A DNA stretch of 64,000 nt from the NCBI GenBank assembly GCA_017462915.1, contig JAFTQG010000044.1:1-64000 (forward strand). The letters are read 5' to 3'. This document shows positions 38,101-45,708 of the stretch, piece by piece. The notes under the pieces are model-generated. The model was given only the letters and a program-made list of their open reading frames with translations. It was not told the origin of the DNA and did not search any database. Source of the stretch: Prevotella sp. Its GTDB lineage: Bacteria; Bacteroidota; Bacteroidia; Bacteroidales; Bacteroidaceae. Both the position numbers and the translations under genes were made by a program. How positions within the stretch are numbered: position 1 is the first letter of the stretch; each line of letters starts with the position of its first letter.

Positions 38101-38431
38101 ACACGGCTATGTGCTTTATGCTACAGGCGGAACGCATAAGTTCTTGAGTGAGAATGGTGTTGAGAATATCGAAGTATTCTGGCCTTCTGATGAAGGAAAG
38201 TACCCTCAGGCTCTCGAGATGCTTCATGAGAAGAAGATAAATATGGTAGTCAATATCCCGAAGAACCATACGGCGCGTGAACTTGACAATGGCTATAAGA
38301 TTCGTCGTGCGGCAATAGACTTGAATATTCCGCTTATCACGAATTCACGGCTTGCAAGTGCATTCATACATGCATTCTGCACAATGCCGATAAAAGATAT
38401 CGCTATAAAATCCTGGTCTGAATATAAGTAA
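35180..38431 (+). CDS. carB: Carbamoyl-phosphate synthase large subunit
   Basis: A 1083-residue ATP-dependent enzyme that makes carbamoyl phosphate from bicarbonate, ammonia and two ATP. Two homologous ATP-grasp halves are clear: the first opens with [24 protein letters not shown], and the second opens near residue 570 with [24 protein letters not shown]. Each has its [23 protein letters not shown] or [17 protein letters not shown] block. A C-terminal MGS-like allosteric domain (about 940-1083) ends the chain. Its stop overlaps the rpe start by one base (TAATG), so the two are coupled. Confidence 0.97.
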   Translation: [1083 protein letters not shown]

Positions 38432-39093
38432 TGGCAATAGTTTCTCCTTCGTTGCTTGCAGCGGATTTTCTCCATCTGGAGAAAGACATAGAGATGATAA
38501 ACCGCAGTGAAGCGGACTGGCTTCATCTGGATATCATGGATGGTATGTTTGTCCCAAATATATCATTCGGTTTCAGTGTGCTTGATGCGATAGTCAAGGT
38601 TCTCAAGAAACCTATGGATGTGCATTATATGACCATGCATCCTGAAGACTATATTGAGAGGACGGCATGTCTTGGAGCGATGTCCATGAATTTTCATGTC
38701 GAGGCATGTGGTGAGCGGACGGCAGATGTTATCCGCCGTATCCATGATGCCGGGATGAAGGCTGCTGTGACAATCAGCCCGGATACTCCTGTTGAGGCTG
38801 TCCGTCCATATATAAATGATGTGGAGATGGTTCTTGTGATGAGCGTCTATCCCGGTTTCGGCGGTCAGAAATTCATTGAGGCAACGATAGAACGTGTACA
38901 TGCTCTAAGACGTATGATTGCAGAGTGCGGCAGCAAGGCACTTATAGAGGTAGATGGAGGTGTCGATGCTTCGACAGCTCCACGCCTTGTCGAGGCAGGC
39001 TGTGATGCCCTTGTCTCTGGCTCGTATATCTTCAGAGCACAGGAGCCTCTTGAAACAATAGAATCACTAAAATCACTAAAACGACTAACTTAA
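38431..39093 (+). CDS. rpe: Ribulose-phosphate 3-epimerase
   Basis: A 220-residue TIM-barrel enzyme that interconverts ribulose 5-phosphate and xylulose 5-phosphate. It shows the family blocks SPSLLAADFLHL, DWLHLDIMDGMFVPNISFG, DVHYMTMHPEDYI, VLVMSVYPGFGGQKFI and EVDGGVDASTAPRLVEAGCDALVSGSYIF, with catalytic Asp residues and metal-binding His visible. The last ~10 residues (SLKSLKRLT) are encoded by a near-tandem run of AATCACTAAA units, so the 3' end has drifted into simple repeat. It overlaps carB by one base and precedes a transporter by 16 bp. Confidence 0.95.
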   Translation: MAIVSPSLLAADFLHLEKDIEMINRSEADWLHLDIMDGMFVPNISFGFSVLDAIVKVLKKPMDVHYMTMHPEDYIERTACLGAMSMNFHVEACGERTADVIRRIHDAGMKAAVTISPDTPVEAVRPYINDVEMVLVMSVYPGFGGQKFIEATIERVHALRRMIAECGSKALIEVDGGVDASTAPRLVEAGCDALVSGSYIFRAQEPLETIESLKSLKRLT

Positions 39094-39109
39094 TAAATCT
39101 TTTAATACT

Positions 39110-40390
39110 ATGAATCTAAAAGTTCGTCTTACCATTATGAACTTCCTGGAGTTTGCTGTCTGGGGAGCATATCTTACAAGTATGGGCACATATCTGGCCA
39201 ATGCAGGTTTCGGTTCCATAATAGGATGGTTTTATTCTATTCAGGGAATCGTGAGTATCTTCATGCCAGGAATAATGGGAGTTGTCGCTGACCGTTGGGT
39301 ACAGGCTCAGCGTCTTCTCTCCCTGTGTCATCTTGTTGCTGGAGCCTTCATGGCTGCTGCTGGCATATACGGACTGAATGAGGGGTGTGATATCAGCATA
39401 CTCTTCACATTATATTCAGTTAGTGTAGCTTTCTTCATGCCGACATTGGCGTTGTCCAATTCCGTAGCGTTCAATGCCTTGACAAAGGCTGGTATGGACA
39501 CTGTCAAGGATTTTCCTCCTATCCGTGTCTTCGGAACGATCGGTTTCATCTGTACGATGTGGCTTGTTGATATCTGCGGTTTCCAGCCTACAAGCCAGCA
39601 GTTTGTCGTTTCCGGTGCACTGAGTCTTGCCCTCGCAGCATATTCCCTCACCCTTCCAACCGTACCTACAAAGGTTGTGGACGGGACAAGTGCCGATTCT
39701 GAGACACTCGTGCAGAAGCTTGGCCTTGACGCTATACAGCTTTTCAAGAAAAAGGAAATGGCGATATTTTTCATATTCTCCATGTTCCTTGGTGTCAGTC
39801 TTCAGATAACAAACGGATATGCAAATCCTTATATCACATCATTCCAAGGCATTGCGGAGTTTGCTGACACGTTCGGTGCACAGCATGCCAATATACTTAT
39901 CTCCCTTTCCCAGATAAGCGAGACTTGCTGCATCTTGTTCATACCGTTCTTCCTGAAGCGTTTTGGCATAAAGAATGTCATGATGATAGCCATGGGAGCG
40001 TGGGTTCTTCGTTTCGGTCTATTCGGTACAGGAGACCCGGGCATGGGCGTTTGGATGTTCATACTCAGTTGTATCGTATATGGTGTAGCGTTTGATTTCT
40101 TCAACATTTCCGGTGCATTGTTCGTGGACAAGAGCACAAACTCCGAGATACGCTCCTCTGCACAGGGACTGTTCATGATCATGACAAACGGGCTTGGCGC
40201 TACTATCGGTACGCTTTCAGCGCAGGCGATTGTCAATGAATTCGTATTCAGTCAGCCAGAGAATGTACAACTGGACGGTTGGCGCACATGTTGGTTTATC
40301 TTTGCAGGCTATGCCTTAGTCGTGCTTGTACTGTTTGCCATAATCTTCCGTCCGAAGAATCATGAATCAGTCGATGCCGATAAGGCGTAA
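39110..40390 (+). CDS. Nucleoside:H+ symporter (NupG/XapB-like MFS)
   Basis: A 426-residue membrane protein with about 12 transmembrane segments, of the nucleoside:H+ symporter branch of the major facilitator superfamily. Recognisable parts are the start MNFLEFAVWGAYLTSMGTYL, the VVADRWVQAQRLL loop after segment 2, the PPIRVFGTIGFICTMWLVD block and GLFMIMTNGLGATIG. It ends the carA-carB-rpe operon and would import nucleosides, consistent with a pyrimidine-linked operon. The exact substrate is inferred from family. A small GACAATG/CATTGTC hairpin follows at 40395-40422. Confidence 0.85.
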   Translation: MNLKVRLTIMNFLEFAVWGAYLTSMGTYLANAGFGSIIGWFYSIQGIVSIFMPGIMGVVADRWVQAQRLLSLCHLVAGAFMAAAGIYGLNEGCDISILFTLYSVSVAFFMPTLALSNSVAFNALTKAGMDTVKDFPPIRVFGTIGFICTMWLVDICGFQPTSQQFVVSGALSLALAAYSLTLPTVPTKVVDGTSADSETLVQKLGLDAIQLFKKKEMAIFFIFSMFLGVSLQITNGYANPYITSFQGIAEFADTFGAQHANILISLSQISETCCILFIPFFLKRFGIKNVMMIAMGAWVLRFGLFGTGDPGMGVWMFILSCIVYGVAFDFFNISGALFVDKSTNSEIRSSAQGLFMIMTNGLGATIGTLSAQAIVNEFVFSQPENVQLDGWRTCWFIFAGYALVVLVLFAIIFRPKNHESVDADKA

Positions 40391-40455
40391 ATGTGACAAT
40401 GAAGGATTCTGTATACATTGTCTTATGGTATATTGATTAACAGAAACATTTGTTT

Positions 40456-41004
40456 ATGCAGGATAAAGTTGAATTGAAAGTACATAGTGTCTCTGAGATT
40501 GTCGGTAATTCAGAGGTAGGCATTGTTGTATTAATGGATAAGGATGAGATGATGCAGATAGCCATTGTCTGCGACAAGGCGATGAAGGAGACGCTGCACA
40601 TGCATATATCCAAGCAGAAGGTTTGCAACACGATGCTGGCCGATGTCCTTGCCAATATACTCCTCAATCAGGTAGGCTATAAGTGCGAACTTATAATAAA
40701 CGATATTGTCGACGGCGTATATAAGGCGATGATTGTCAATACCGAGACCTATCAACCAGTATCTCTTCGTGCGTCAGATGCAATACTCATGCACATCATT
40801 ACCAAGACACCTATATATGCCACCATGCAGTTGATGAAACGGCAGGCTGTACCTGTCACAGCTGGCAGCATATCCATGGCTCTTCCTTACAATGCCTTGT
40901 CGGACAAGATGTTGCAGGATGCCATGAAAAGTGCCGTGGAACAGGAAAAGTACGAGATGGCCTCTGCCATCCGTGACGAACTCAAGAAGAGGGGCAAGCT
41001 ATAG
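40456..41004 (+). CDS. Bifunctional nuclease family protein (DUF151) with UVR-like tail
   Basis: A 182-residue protein. Residues about 1-130 are the DUF151 bifunctional nuclease domain (VGIVVLMDKDEMMQIAIVCD, SVSLRASDAILMHIITKTPIYA). The last ~40 residues (EKYEMASAIRDELKKRGKL) match a UvrB/UvrC interaction (UVR) motif. The family includes proteins with reported DNase/RNase activity in plants, but the bacterial role is uncertain. The ATG at 40456 is preferred to the TTG two codons upstream. The UVR tail hints at a link with DNA repair or protein quality control. Confidence 0.85.
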   Translation: MQDKVELKVHSVSEIVGNSEVGIVVLMDKDEMMQIAIVCDKAMKETLHMHISKQKVCNTMLADVLANILLNQVGYKCELIINDIVDGVYKAMIVNTETYQPVSLRASDAILMHIITKTPIYATMQLMKRQAVPVTAGSISMALPYNALSDKMLQDAMKSAVEQEKYEMASAIRDELKKRGKL

Positions 41005-41013
41005 ATAGATGGT

Positions 41014-41142
41014 TTAGTGGTTCAGGGTTTTAGGTTTTTGGTTGAATACCCATAACTTTGGTTTTAGGTCTTTGGTTTTAGGTTTTTGGTTAATTACCCA
41101 CAACCTACAACCCATAACCTACAACCCATAACCTACAACCCC
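41014..41142. repeat. Mirrored G/T-rich and A/C-rich tandem repeats
   Basis: The left part has an 18-base block (GGTTTTAGG then TTTTTGGTT) twice, at 41026-41043 and 41074-41091, 48 bp apart. The right part has ACCTACAACCCATA at 41103-41116 and 41117-41130 plus a partial third copy. GGTTTTAGGTT on the left can pair with AACCTACAACC on the right, so the stretch folds as an imperfect hairpin. It fills the gap between the nuclease gene and rsmE. Confidence 0.75.
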
Positions 41143-41191
41143 AAAGGGCGTAAGCCCGACCGTAATCCCCGTACAACCGTAAAACCGTACA

Positions 41192-41932
41192 ATGAAAGAG
41201 ATTCGATTTTTTTATGCTCCTGAAGCAAAGGAGACGGAGGAGCTTCCCCAGGAGGAGGCGACACATGCTATCCGTGTCCTGCGTCTGCAGCCTGGCGATG
41301 AGATATTCCTGATGGACGGTAAAGGTGTCTTTTACCGTGCAGAGATTACTGTTGTCACAAACAAGAAATGTCTGTATCGTATCATGGAGTCCATGCCTCA
41401 AGAACCTATATGGCGTGGGCATATACATCTTGCCATTGCTCCTACAAAGATGATGGACAGGATGGAATGGATGGCGGAGAAGGCTACCGAGATTGGCTTT
41501 GACGAGATTTCTTTCTTGAAATGCCGCTTCTCCGAACGTACAAGGATACGTACCGACAGGGTAGAGAAGATAGTCGTGTCAGCAGTGAAGCAGAGCCATA
41601 AGGCATGGATGCCAGCGGTGAATGATATGCAGGATTTCAAGCATTTCATAAGCCAGCCACGTGCTGGGCGTAAATTCATCTGTCATTGTTATGAGGAAAT
41701 CCATAAAGAAGACTTTTTCAGTCTGATAACGTCTCAGGTAAACAATGAAGTTTCAGAAAATGATGACATTGTCGTGCTTGTAGGGCCGGAAGGTGACTTC
41801 AGCATCGATGAGGTCCGGATGGCTATTGACAACGGGTATCAGTCTGTGACTCTTGGCAAGAGCCGTCTGCGTACGGAAACCGCAGGTTTGCAGGCCGTAG
41901 CAATGTCTAACCTTGCGAGGAGAATCTTATAA
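41192..41932 (+). CDS. rsmE: 16S rRNA (uracil(1498)-N(3))-methyltransferase
   Basis: A 246-residue SPOUT methyltransferase that modifies U1498 in 16S rRNA. It has an N-terminal PUA-like domain (HAIRVLRLQPGDEIFLMDGKGVFY) and the C-terminal trefoil-knot SAM site (VLVGPEGDFSIDEVRMA, LGKSRLRTETAGLQAVA). Length is normal. The lipoprotein gene begins two bases after its stop and the ABC gene follows, so the three are one operon. Confidence 0.95.
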   Translation: MKEIRFFYAPEAKETEELPQEEATHAIRVLRLQPGDEIFLMDGKGVFYRAEITVVTNKKCLYRIMESMPQEPIWRGHIHLAIAPTKMMDRMEWMAEKATEIGFDEISFLKCRFSERTRIRTDRVEKIVVSAVKQSHKAWMPAVNDMQDFKHFISQPRAGRKFICHCYEEIHKEDFFSLITSQVNNEVSENDDIVVLVGPEGDFSIDEVRMAIDNGYQSVTLGKSRLRTETAGLQAVAMSNLARRIL

Positions 41933-41933
41933 A

Positions 41934-43307
41934 ATGAAGGATACAACAATGAGAAATGATATTGCTCATACCAGCATATACACCTTGCTGACAATCTGCT
42001 GTGCCGTATGCATCACGCTCCTATGCTCTTGCAGTAGTGACTACCGCAGTGCCATACCTTCCGGCTGTAAGGCTATGATGCGTGTGGATGCAGCAGACGG
42101 GACAGTAGGCAAGAAATTGTCTGCACTGGAAGATATGTTGAAGATAGGTTCTCCAGAGGAGTCTGGAATAGATTTCAGAGAGAGTATATATCTTTTTGAG
42201 TCCGTAGACGGCAGTTTCGGATTGTGTGCAAAAGTCAGCGATGAAGACCGTCTCTGTGATATCCTTTTGAAGAACAAGGCAGAGCAGGGTCCTAAGCGTC
42301 AGGGATGTCATTTCTTTGTGCTCAACGGAAACATCGTTGTCGGCTGTACATCGTCTTCCGTGCTGGCGATGGGACCGGTGATGCCTGTTGCACAGGGAGA
42401 GATGTACAACCGCATGACACGTTTCCTTCTTCAGGACGAGGAGAAATCCATGATTGCGTCACCCATGATGAATAAGCTTGAGAGCATTGATGGCGGCATG
42501 GCCATTGTGGCACAGGCAGACGCTTTGCCGGAGAAGTTCGCCGGAGTCTTCGCTCTTGGCCTGCCGAAAGGTACGGAGCTGTCACAGTGTATCGTATCCG
42601 CCAATGTTCGTTTCTCCGAGGATATGCTTCTCATCGACGCAGAACCGATGTCGTTCAACACTAATGTAGACAAGGCGCTGAAAGCCTCGTATGACGTTTT
42701 CCGTCCTGTCACCCGGAAGTATCTTCATGCTATGGAAGCCACGAGTCTTGTCGGACTCTTCGCCAATGTCGAAGGCAACAGATTCCTGCCATTGTTGCAA
42801 AGCTCCGGAAGCTTGCAGACGCTTCTTGTGGGCATTAATCAGGCAATAGACTTCAATGCCGTCATGAAGAGTATAGACGGTGATATATGCCTTACAGTCC
42901 CGGCATACGGTGCGGGACGTATGGATATCGCCATGGCGGCACAGCTCCGCGACAGGAATTTCCTCGGCGATATAGGATATTGGAAAGAGTCTGTTCCTCT
43001 CGGAGCACGCATTACAGACTGGCGGAAGGATGCCTATTGCTATTCAGATGACAGCATGACATTTTATTTCGGTGTTACGCAAGAGGAAAAGCCACAGTTT
43101 TATTCCGGCACATCCTCCGTTCTTGCCGAGCATTCCATACAGAGAGCGGGACACTCTCTGCCTGAATATGTCATGAAGAATGTGATAGGTAAGCGACTCG
43201 CCTTAGTGTTGAACATTCCGTCAGTAATTGATGGAGAGGACACTGTTGCCCCGGCAAAGTTCCTTGGCATGGGGAATGTCCGTACCATAATATATACAGT
43301 CAAGTAA
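41934..43307 (+). CDS. DUF4836-like lipoprotein
   Basis: A 457-residue exported lipoprotein. The signal peptide (YTLLTICCAVCITLLCSC) ends in a lipobox with adjacent cysteines. The mature part starts with YRSAIPSGCKAMMRVDAADG, typical of Bacteroidetes DUF4836-type proteins that have repeated low-similarity halves of mixed alpha and beta structure. I make the family call from the start and general layout only, and the function is unknown. The start codon lies two bases after the rsmE stop, with the ABC ATPase gene 10 bp beyond its own stop. Confidence 0.68.
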   Translation: MKDTTMRNDIAHTSIYTLLTICCAVCITLLCSCSSDYRSAIPSGCKAMMRVDAADGTVGKKLSALEDMLKIGSPEESGIDFRESIYLFESVDGSFGLCAKVSDEDRLCDILLKNKAEQGPKRQGCHFFVLNGNIVVGCTSSSVLAMGPVMPVAQGEMYNRMTRFLLQDEEKSMIASPMMNKLESIDGGMAIVAQADALPEKFAGVFALGLPKGTELSQCIVSANVRFSEDMLLIDAEPMSFNTNVDKALKASYDVFRPVTRKYLHAMEATSLVGLFANVEGNRFLPLLQSSGSLQTLLVGINQAIDFNAVMKSIDGDICLTVPAYGAGRMDIAMAAQLRDRNFLGDIGYWKESVPLGARITDWRKDAYCYSDDSMTFYFGVTQEEKPQFYSGTSSVLAEHSIQRAGHSLPEYVMKNVIGKRLALVLNIPSVIDGEDTVAPAKFLGMGNVRTIIYTVK

Positions 43308-43317
43308 CGTAAAGGAT

Positions 43318-43968
43318 ATGAACAAGATAACATTTGACAATGTGGTGCCGCAGGTCTTCCAGCATACAGAAGACCTTTACTCTGATGTCTGGTCAGGTCT
43401 CGTGGAATTTGAGAAAGGCAAGCTCTATCTTGTCGAGGCGGAGAGCGGCAAGGGCAAGAGCACATTCTGCAGTTACATTCTCGGTTACCGCCACGACTAC
43501 TCCGGCACAATCCGTTTTGACGGCAGGGACATCAGAGACTATAGTGTCGGCGATTGGGTAGGAGTGAGGCAACACAACATATCGCATCTGTTTCAGGAAC
43601 TAAGGCTCTTCCCTGAGCTGACGGCCATGGAAAACGTGCAGATAAAGAGAAATCTGACAGCAGTCTCCCATGCTTCCGAGGAGCAGATAAAGACTTGGTT
43701 TGACCTTCTCGGCATAGGCGACAAACTTGATGTAAAGATAGCCAGGATGTCTTTCGGCCAGCAGCAGCGCGTAGCCATGCTTCGAGCCCTTGTACAGCCT
43801 TTCGATTTCCTCCTTGTCGACGAACCGATATCCCATCTTGACGACAACAATTCGAGGATTATGGGCGAGATAATGATGGAGGAGGCACGCCGCCAGGGTG
43901 CCGCTGTCATTGTGACCTCGATAGGAAAGCACATGGACTTGCCATACGATACGATAGTAAGATTATAA
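43318..43968 (+). CDS. ABC transporter ATP-binding protein, no permease nearby
   Basis: A 216-residue single ABC ATPase domain. Walker A is EAESGKGKST, Q-loop HLFQELRLFPELTAMENV, signature RMSFGQQQR (in place of LSGGQ), Walker B FLLVDEPISHLD. The overall pattern resembles LolD/FtsE/MacB-type ATPases. The H-loop position after IVTSIG is weak. No membrane subunit is encoded on either side; the upstream partner is a lipoprotein gene. It may serve a distant permease or a lipoprotein-linked export complex. Confidence 0.85.
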   Translation: MNKITFDNVVPQVFQHTEDLYSDVWSGLVEFEKGKLYLVEAESGKGKSTFCSYILGYRHDYSGTIRFDGRDIRDYSVGDWVGVRQHNISHLFQELRLFPELTAMENVQIKRNLTAVSHASEEQIKTWFDLLGIGDKLDVKIARMSFGQQQRVAMLRALVQPFDFLLVDEPISHLDDNNSRIMGEIMMEEARRQGAAVIVTSIGKHMDLPYDTIVRL

Positions 43969-44022
43969 CGGAAGACATGTATATAATATGATTCTGTGGT
44001 ATAACTACAGCAACAATTACAC

Positions 44023-44060
44023 AAGGGAATTGTATGGTATCATTGCCATATCGTTCCCTT
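44023..44060 (+). terminator. Hairpin after the ABC ATPase gene
   Basis: AAGGGAA (44023-44029) pairs with TTCCCTT (44054-44060), and TATGG (44033-44037) with CCATA (44046-44050). A TTCTTTTA stretch follows. Confidence 0.6.
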
Positions 44061-44100
44061 AGTTCTTTTATATTGATAGCAAAAAATCCGCATATTTGGT

Positions 44101-44127
44101 CTAATTGTAAAATTGTAGGCTGAAAAT
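44101..44127 (+). repeat. Solo end of the 53.0-kb inverted-repeat element
   Basis: CTAATTGTA (44101-44109) and AGGCTGAAAAT (44117-44127) match the left end of the element at 52975-53072 in sequence and nearly in spacing. No matching right end is present nearby. Confidence 0.5.
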
Positions 44128-44155
44128 ATCTTGTTCATGAATTGGTTTTAAATCT

Positions 44156-44192
44156 AAACCCGAGACTGTTTGTATAATACAGTCTCGGGTTT
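44156..44192. terminator. Perfect 14-bp hairpin between convergent genes
   Basis: AAACCCGAGACTGT (44156-44169) pairs with ACAGTCTCGGGTTT (44179-44192), with T-rich sequence on both strands. It can end both the ABC operon and the leftward 44.2-kb gene. Confidence 0.75.
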
Positions 44193-44227
44193 ATTTTGCT
44201 CAGAAAGTATCGGAATTGGATATGGTA

Positions 44228-44590
44228 TTACTGAACAACCAGTCTGTAAGACCTCCCCTTATAGGTTTTTCCTGCACGAATGTTTACAGAAGAAGACCGT
44301 ATTGCTTTTGCAGGAATTTTAACGACCTCACTGGCTACATGCAAATCATCTATAAATACAACTACAGTTGCGTAAATATCTGATTCTTGAGGACAACTGA
44401 GACCTACAGTAAAATACTCTGTCATACCGTTAGTATCAACTGTTCCTGTGTAGCGTGATAAAGAAAACTGACATACTTGAGGTGAATCCTCTACAAAGGA
44501 TGGAGTTCCTGTGTGCTGGTTACTTGAAGCGAGAATACCAAGATTCAGAAATAAAAAGGCTAAGATAGCCATGAACGCTGTTTTTTTCAT
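44228..44590 (-). CDS. Small exported protein of unknown function
   Basis: A 120-residue protein with signal peptide (MKKTAFMAILAFLFLNLGILAS). The ATG at 44590 is used; the frame runs 13 codons further back without a signal-like start. The mature part is beta-rich (VCQFSLSRYTGTVDTNG, DIYATVVVFIDDLHVASEVVKI), possibly an immunoglobulin-like fold. It lacks a lipobox. It lies 64 bp downstream of another small exported gene on the same strand. I do not recognise it. Confidence 0.6.
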   Translation of the reverse strand: MKKTAFMAILAFLFLNLGILASSNQHTGTPSFVEDSPQVCQFSLSRYTGTVDTNGMTEYFTVGLSCPQESDIYATVVVFIDDLHVASEVVKIPAKAIRSSSVNIRAGKTYKGRSYRLVVQ

Positions 44591-44653
44591 ATACGTAGTC
44601 GCTTTAGAAGTTTGGCTGTATAATAACACAGCTTAATGCTTGGATTATAGTTC

Positions 44654-45001
44654 TTATTTTTTTGAATAAGTGGCTCCGTTGTAGTAAAGTGAGCGTCCAT
44701 TGGAATAGATTGTGATACATTCGCCATTGCCTAACTTTAGCACGTAGTTTCCGTAAGGATCTGTTTCAGAAGTAAAGCTATATTCTTTTCCTTGACCACC
44801 GACAGCAATTCTCACCCATGTACTCGTAACTTTAATGAAATTAGAGCCATTGAAGAATACTCCAGTAGGAACATTAACTGCAGCAGAAGGGAGTTCAACT
44901 GTTGTAAAAGTGGTTGAGGTTGACTTGGGGGCTGAGTTGCTGGCGATACAGGTAGAAATGCCCAATGCCATAGTGCAAACGATAGTTACAATTTTTTTCA
45001 T
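44654..45001 (-). CDS. Small exported protein of unknown function
   Basis: A 115-residue protein with a clear signal peptide (KKIVTIVCTMALGISTCIA, likely cut near residue 20). The mature ~95 residues are beta-rich with Gly, Ser and Tyr (GVFFNGSNFIKV, WVRIAVGG, YSNGRSLYYNGATYSKK). No family is recognised. It forms a small leftward group of secreted proteins with the 44.2-kb gene and the 50-residue lipoprotein at 45.2 kb. Use of TTT and TAT codons and AT content are higher than in the housekeeping genes. Confidence 0.6.
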   Translation of the reverse strand: MKKIVTIVCTMALGISTCIASNSAPKSTSTTFTTVELPSAAVNVPTGVFFNGSNFIKVTSTWVRIAVGGQGKEYSFTSETDPYGNYVLKLGNGECITIYSNGRSLYYNGATYSKK

Positions 45002-45177
45002 TTTAGTTTGGGTTTTAGTGCACCAGCCATGTGCGGATTATTATAAAAAAAGCGTTAGGCTGCTATGTTATCTTTGTGTAATTGATCTTCACAAATCACA
45101 GGATAAATATAGACGCTTTTTTTGTACAATAGGTAGCCTATTCGTAGTCAGTTTATGGGATACATGATAAACTGCTG

Positions 45178-45330
45178 TTACTTGCCATAGGACATTTCGC
45201 CAAGAGCACGACCGATAGCCGCACCTGCATCGTAGCCCTCCTGGTAACTCATATTGGAAAATGAGCCACAAGATGATAGACAAACAGTTGTTAATAAAAC
45301 TGTAAGAATGGTTAATAAGATTTTTTTCAT
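45178..45330 (-). CDS. 50-residue lipoprotein
   Basis: A short frame from ATG 45330 to TAA 45178. It starts KKILLTILTVLLTTVCLSSCG, a textbook lipoprotein signal with lipobox LSSC (Cys21). The mature peptide of 30 residues is NMSYQEGYDAGAAIGRALGE with a short end, a glycine-zipper-like stretch. A minus-strand -7 box TATCTTTG lies at 45448-45441. It fits small Bacteroidetes lipoproteins that are often missed because of size. The longer overlapping frame (45089-45334) has no such logic. Confidence 0.65.
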   Translation of the reverse strand: MKKILLTILTVLLTTVCLSSCGSFSNMSYQEGYDAGAAIGRALGEMSYGK

Positions 45331-45384
45331 ACACATTCGGTGTTTAATTGGTCTTACAGTCCAGTCGACCGATTTTTAAATGCA

Positions 45385-45551
45385 GAAGCGTGGACTGAAT
45401 TACCACATCTCCTACTGAAGGTCCTGAGAAAACCCGAATGCAAAGATATGAAAACAGCAGCCCACGCTATAGCGTGAGAACCGTCTTGTCATCTTCTTGC
45501 ATTCTTGAAAATTTCTCAGGTTTTCAGTAGCAAGATAAGCAAAAACGCTTC
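45385..45551. other. Large imperfect palindrome, possible structured RNA
   Basis: Nested matched arms are GAAGCG/CGCTTC (45385-45390 and 45546-45551), CTACTGAA/TTCAGTAG (45412-45419 and 45523-45530), CCTGAGAA/TTCTCAGG (45423-45430 and 45513-45520), and GAATGCAA/TTGCATTC (45436-45443 and 45497-45504). A perfect CACGCTATAGCGTG lies off-centre at 45463-45476. The ~170-nt interrupted long stem resembles 6S-type RNAs or a palindromic mobile element. It also spans the -7 box of the 50-residue lipoprotein gene. Confidence 0.45.
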
Positions 45552-45708
45552 TTTAATAATCTAATATGTCGTGATACTCCGAAGAATATCGTTGCAAATA
45601 TACTAATTAATTTTCAAATGCCAAAATTTTTATTCTATTTTCTGTTGGAAATCACAGAAAATAGAGTCAATAGAGTCACAGAAAGAGTCAAAGTGAAGCC
45701 TATTTATA

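Noticed and set aside
45089-45334. 81-codon minus-strand frame
   Set aside because: It overlaps the 50-codon lipoprotein frame, which has a full signal peptide and lipobox; this one has neither.
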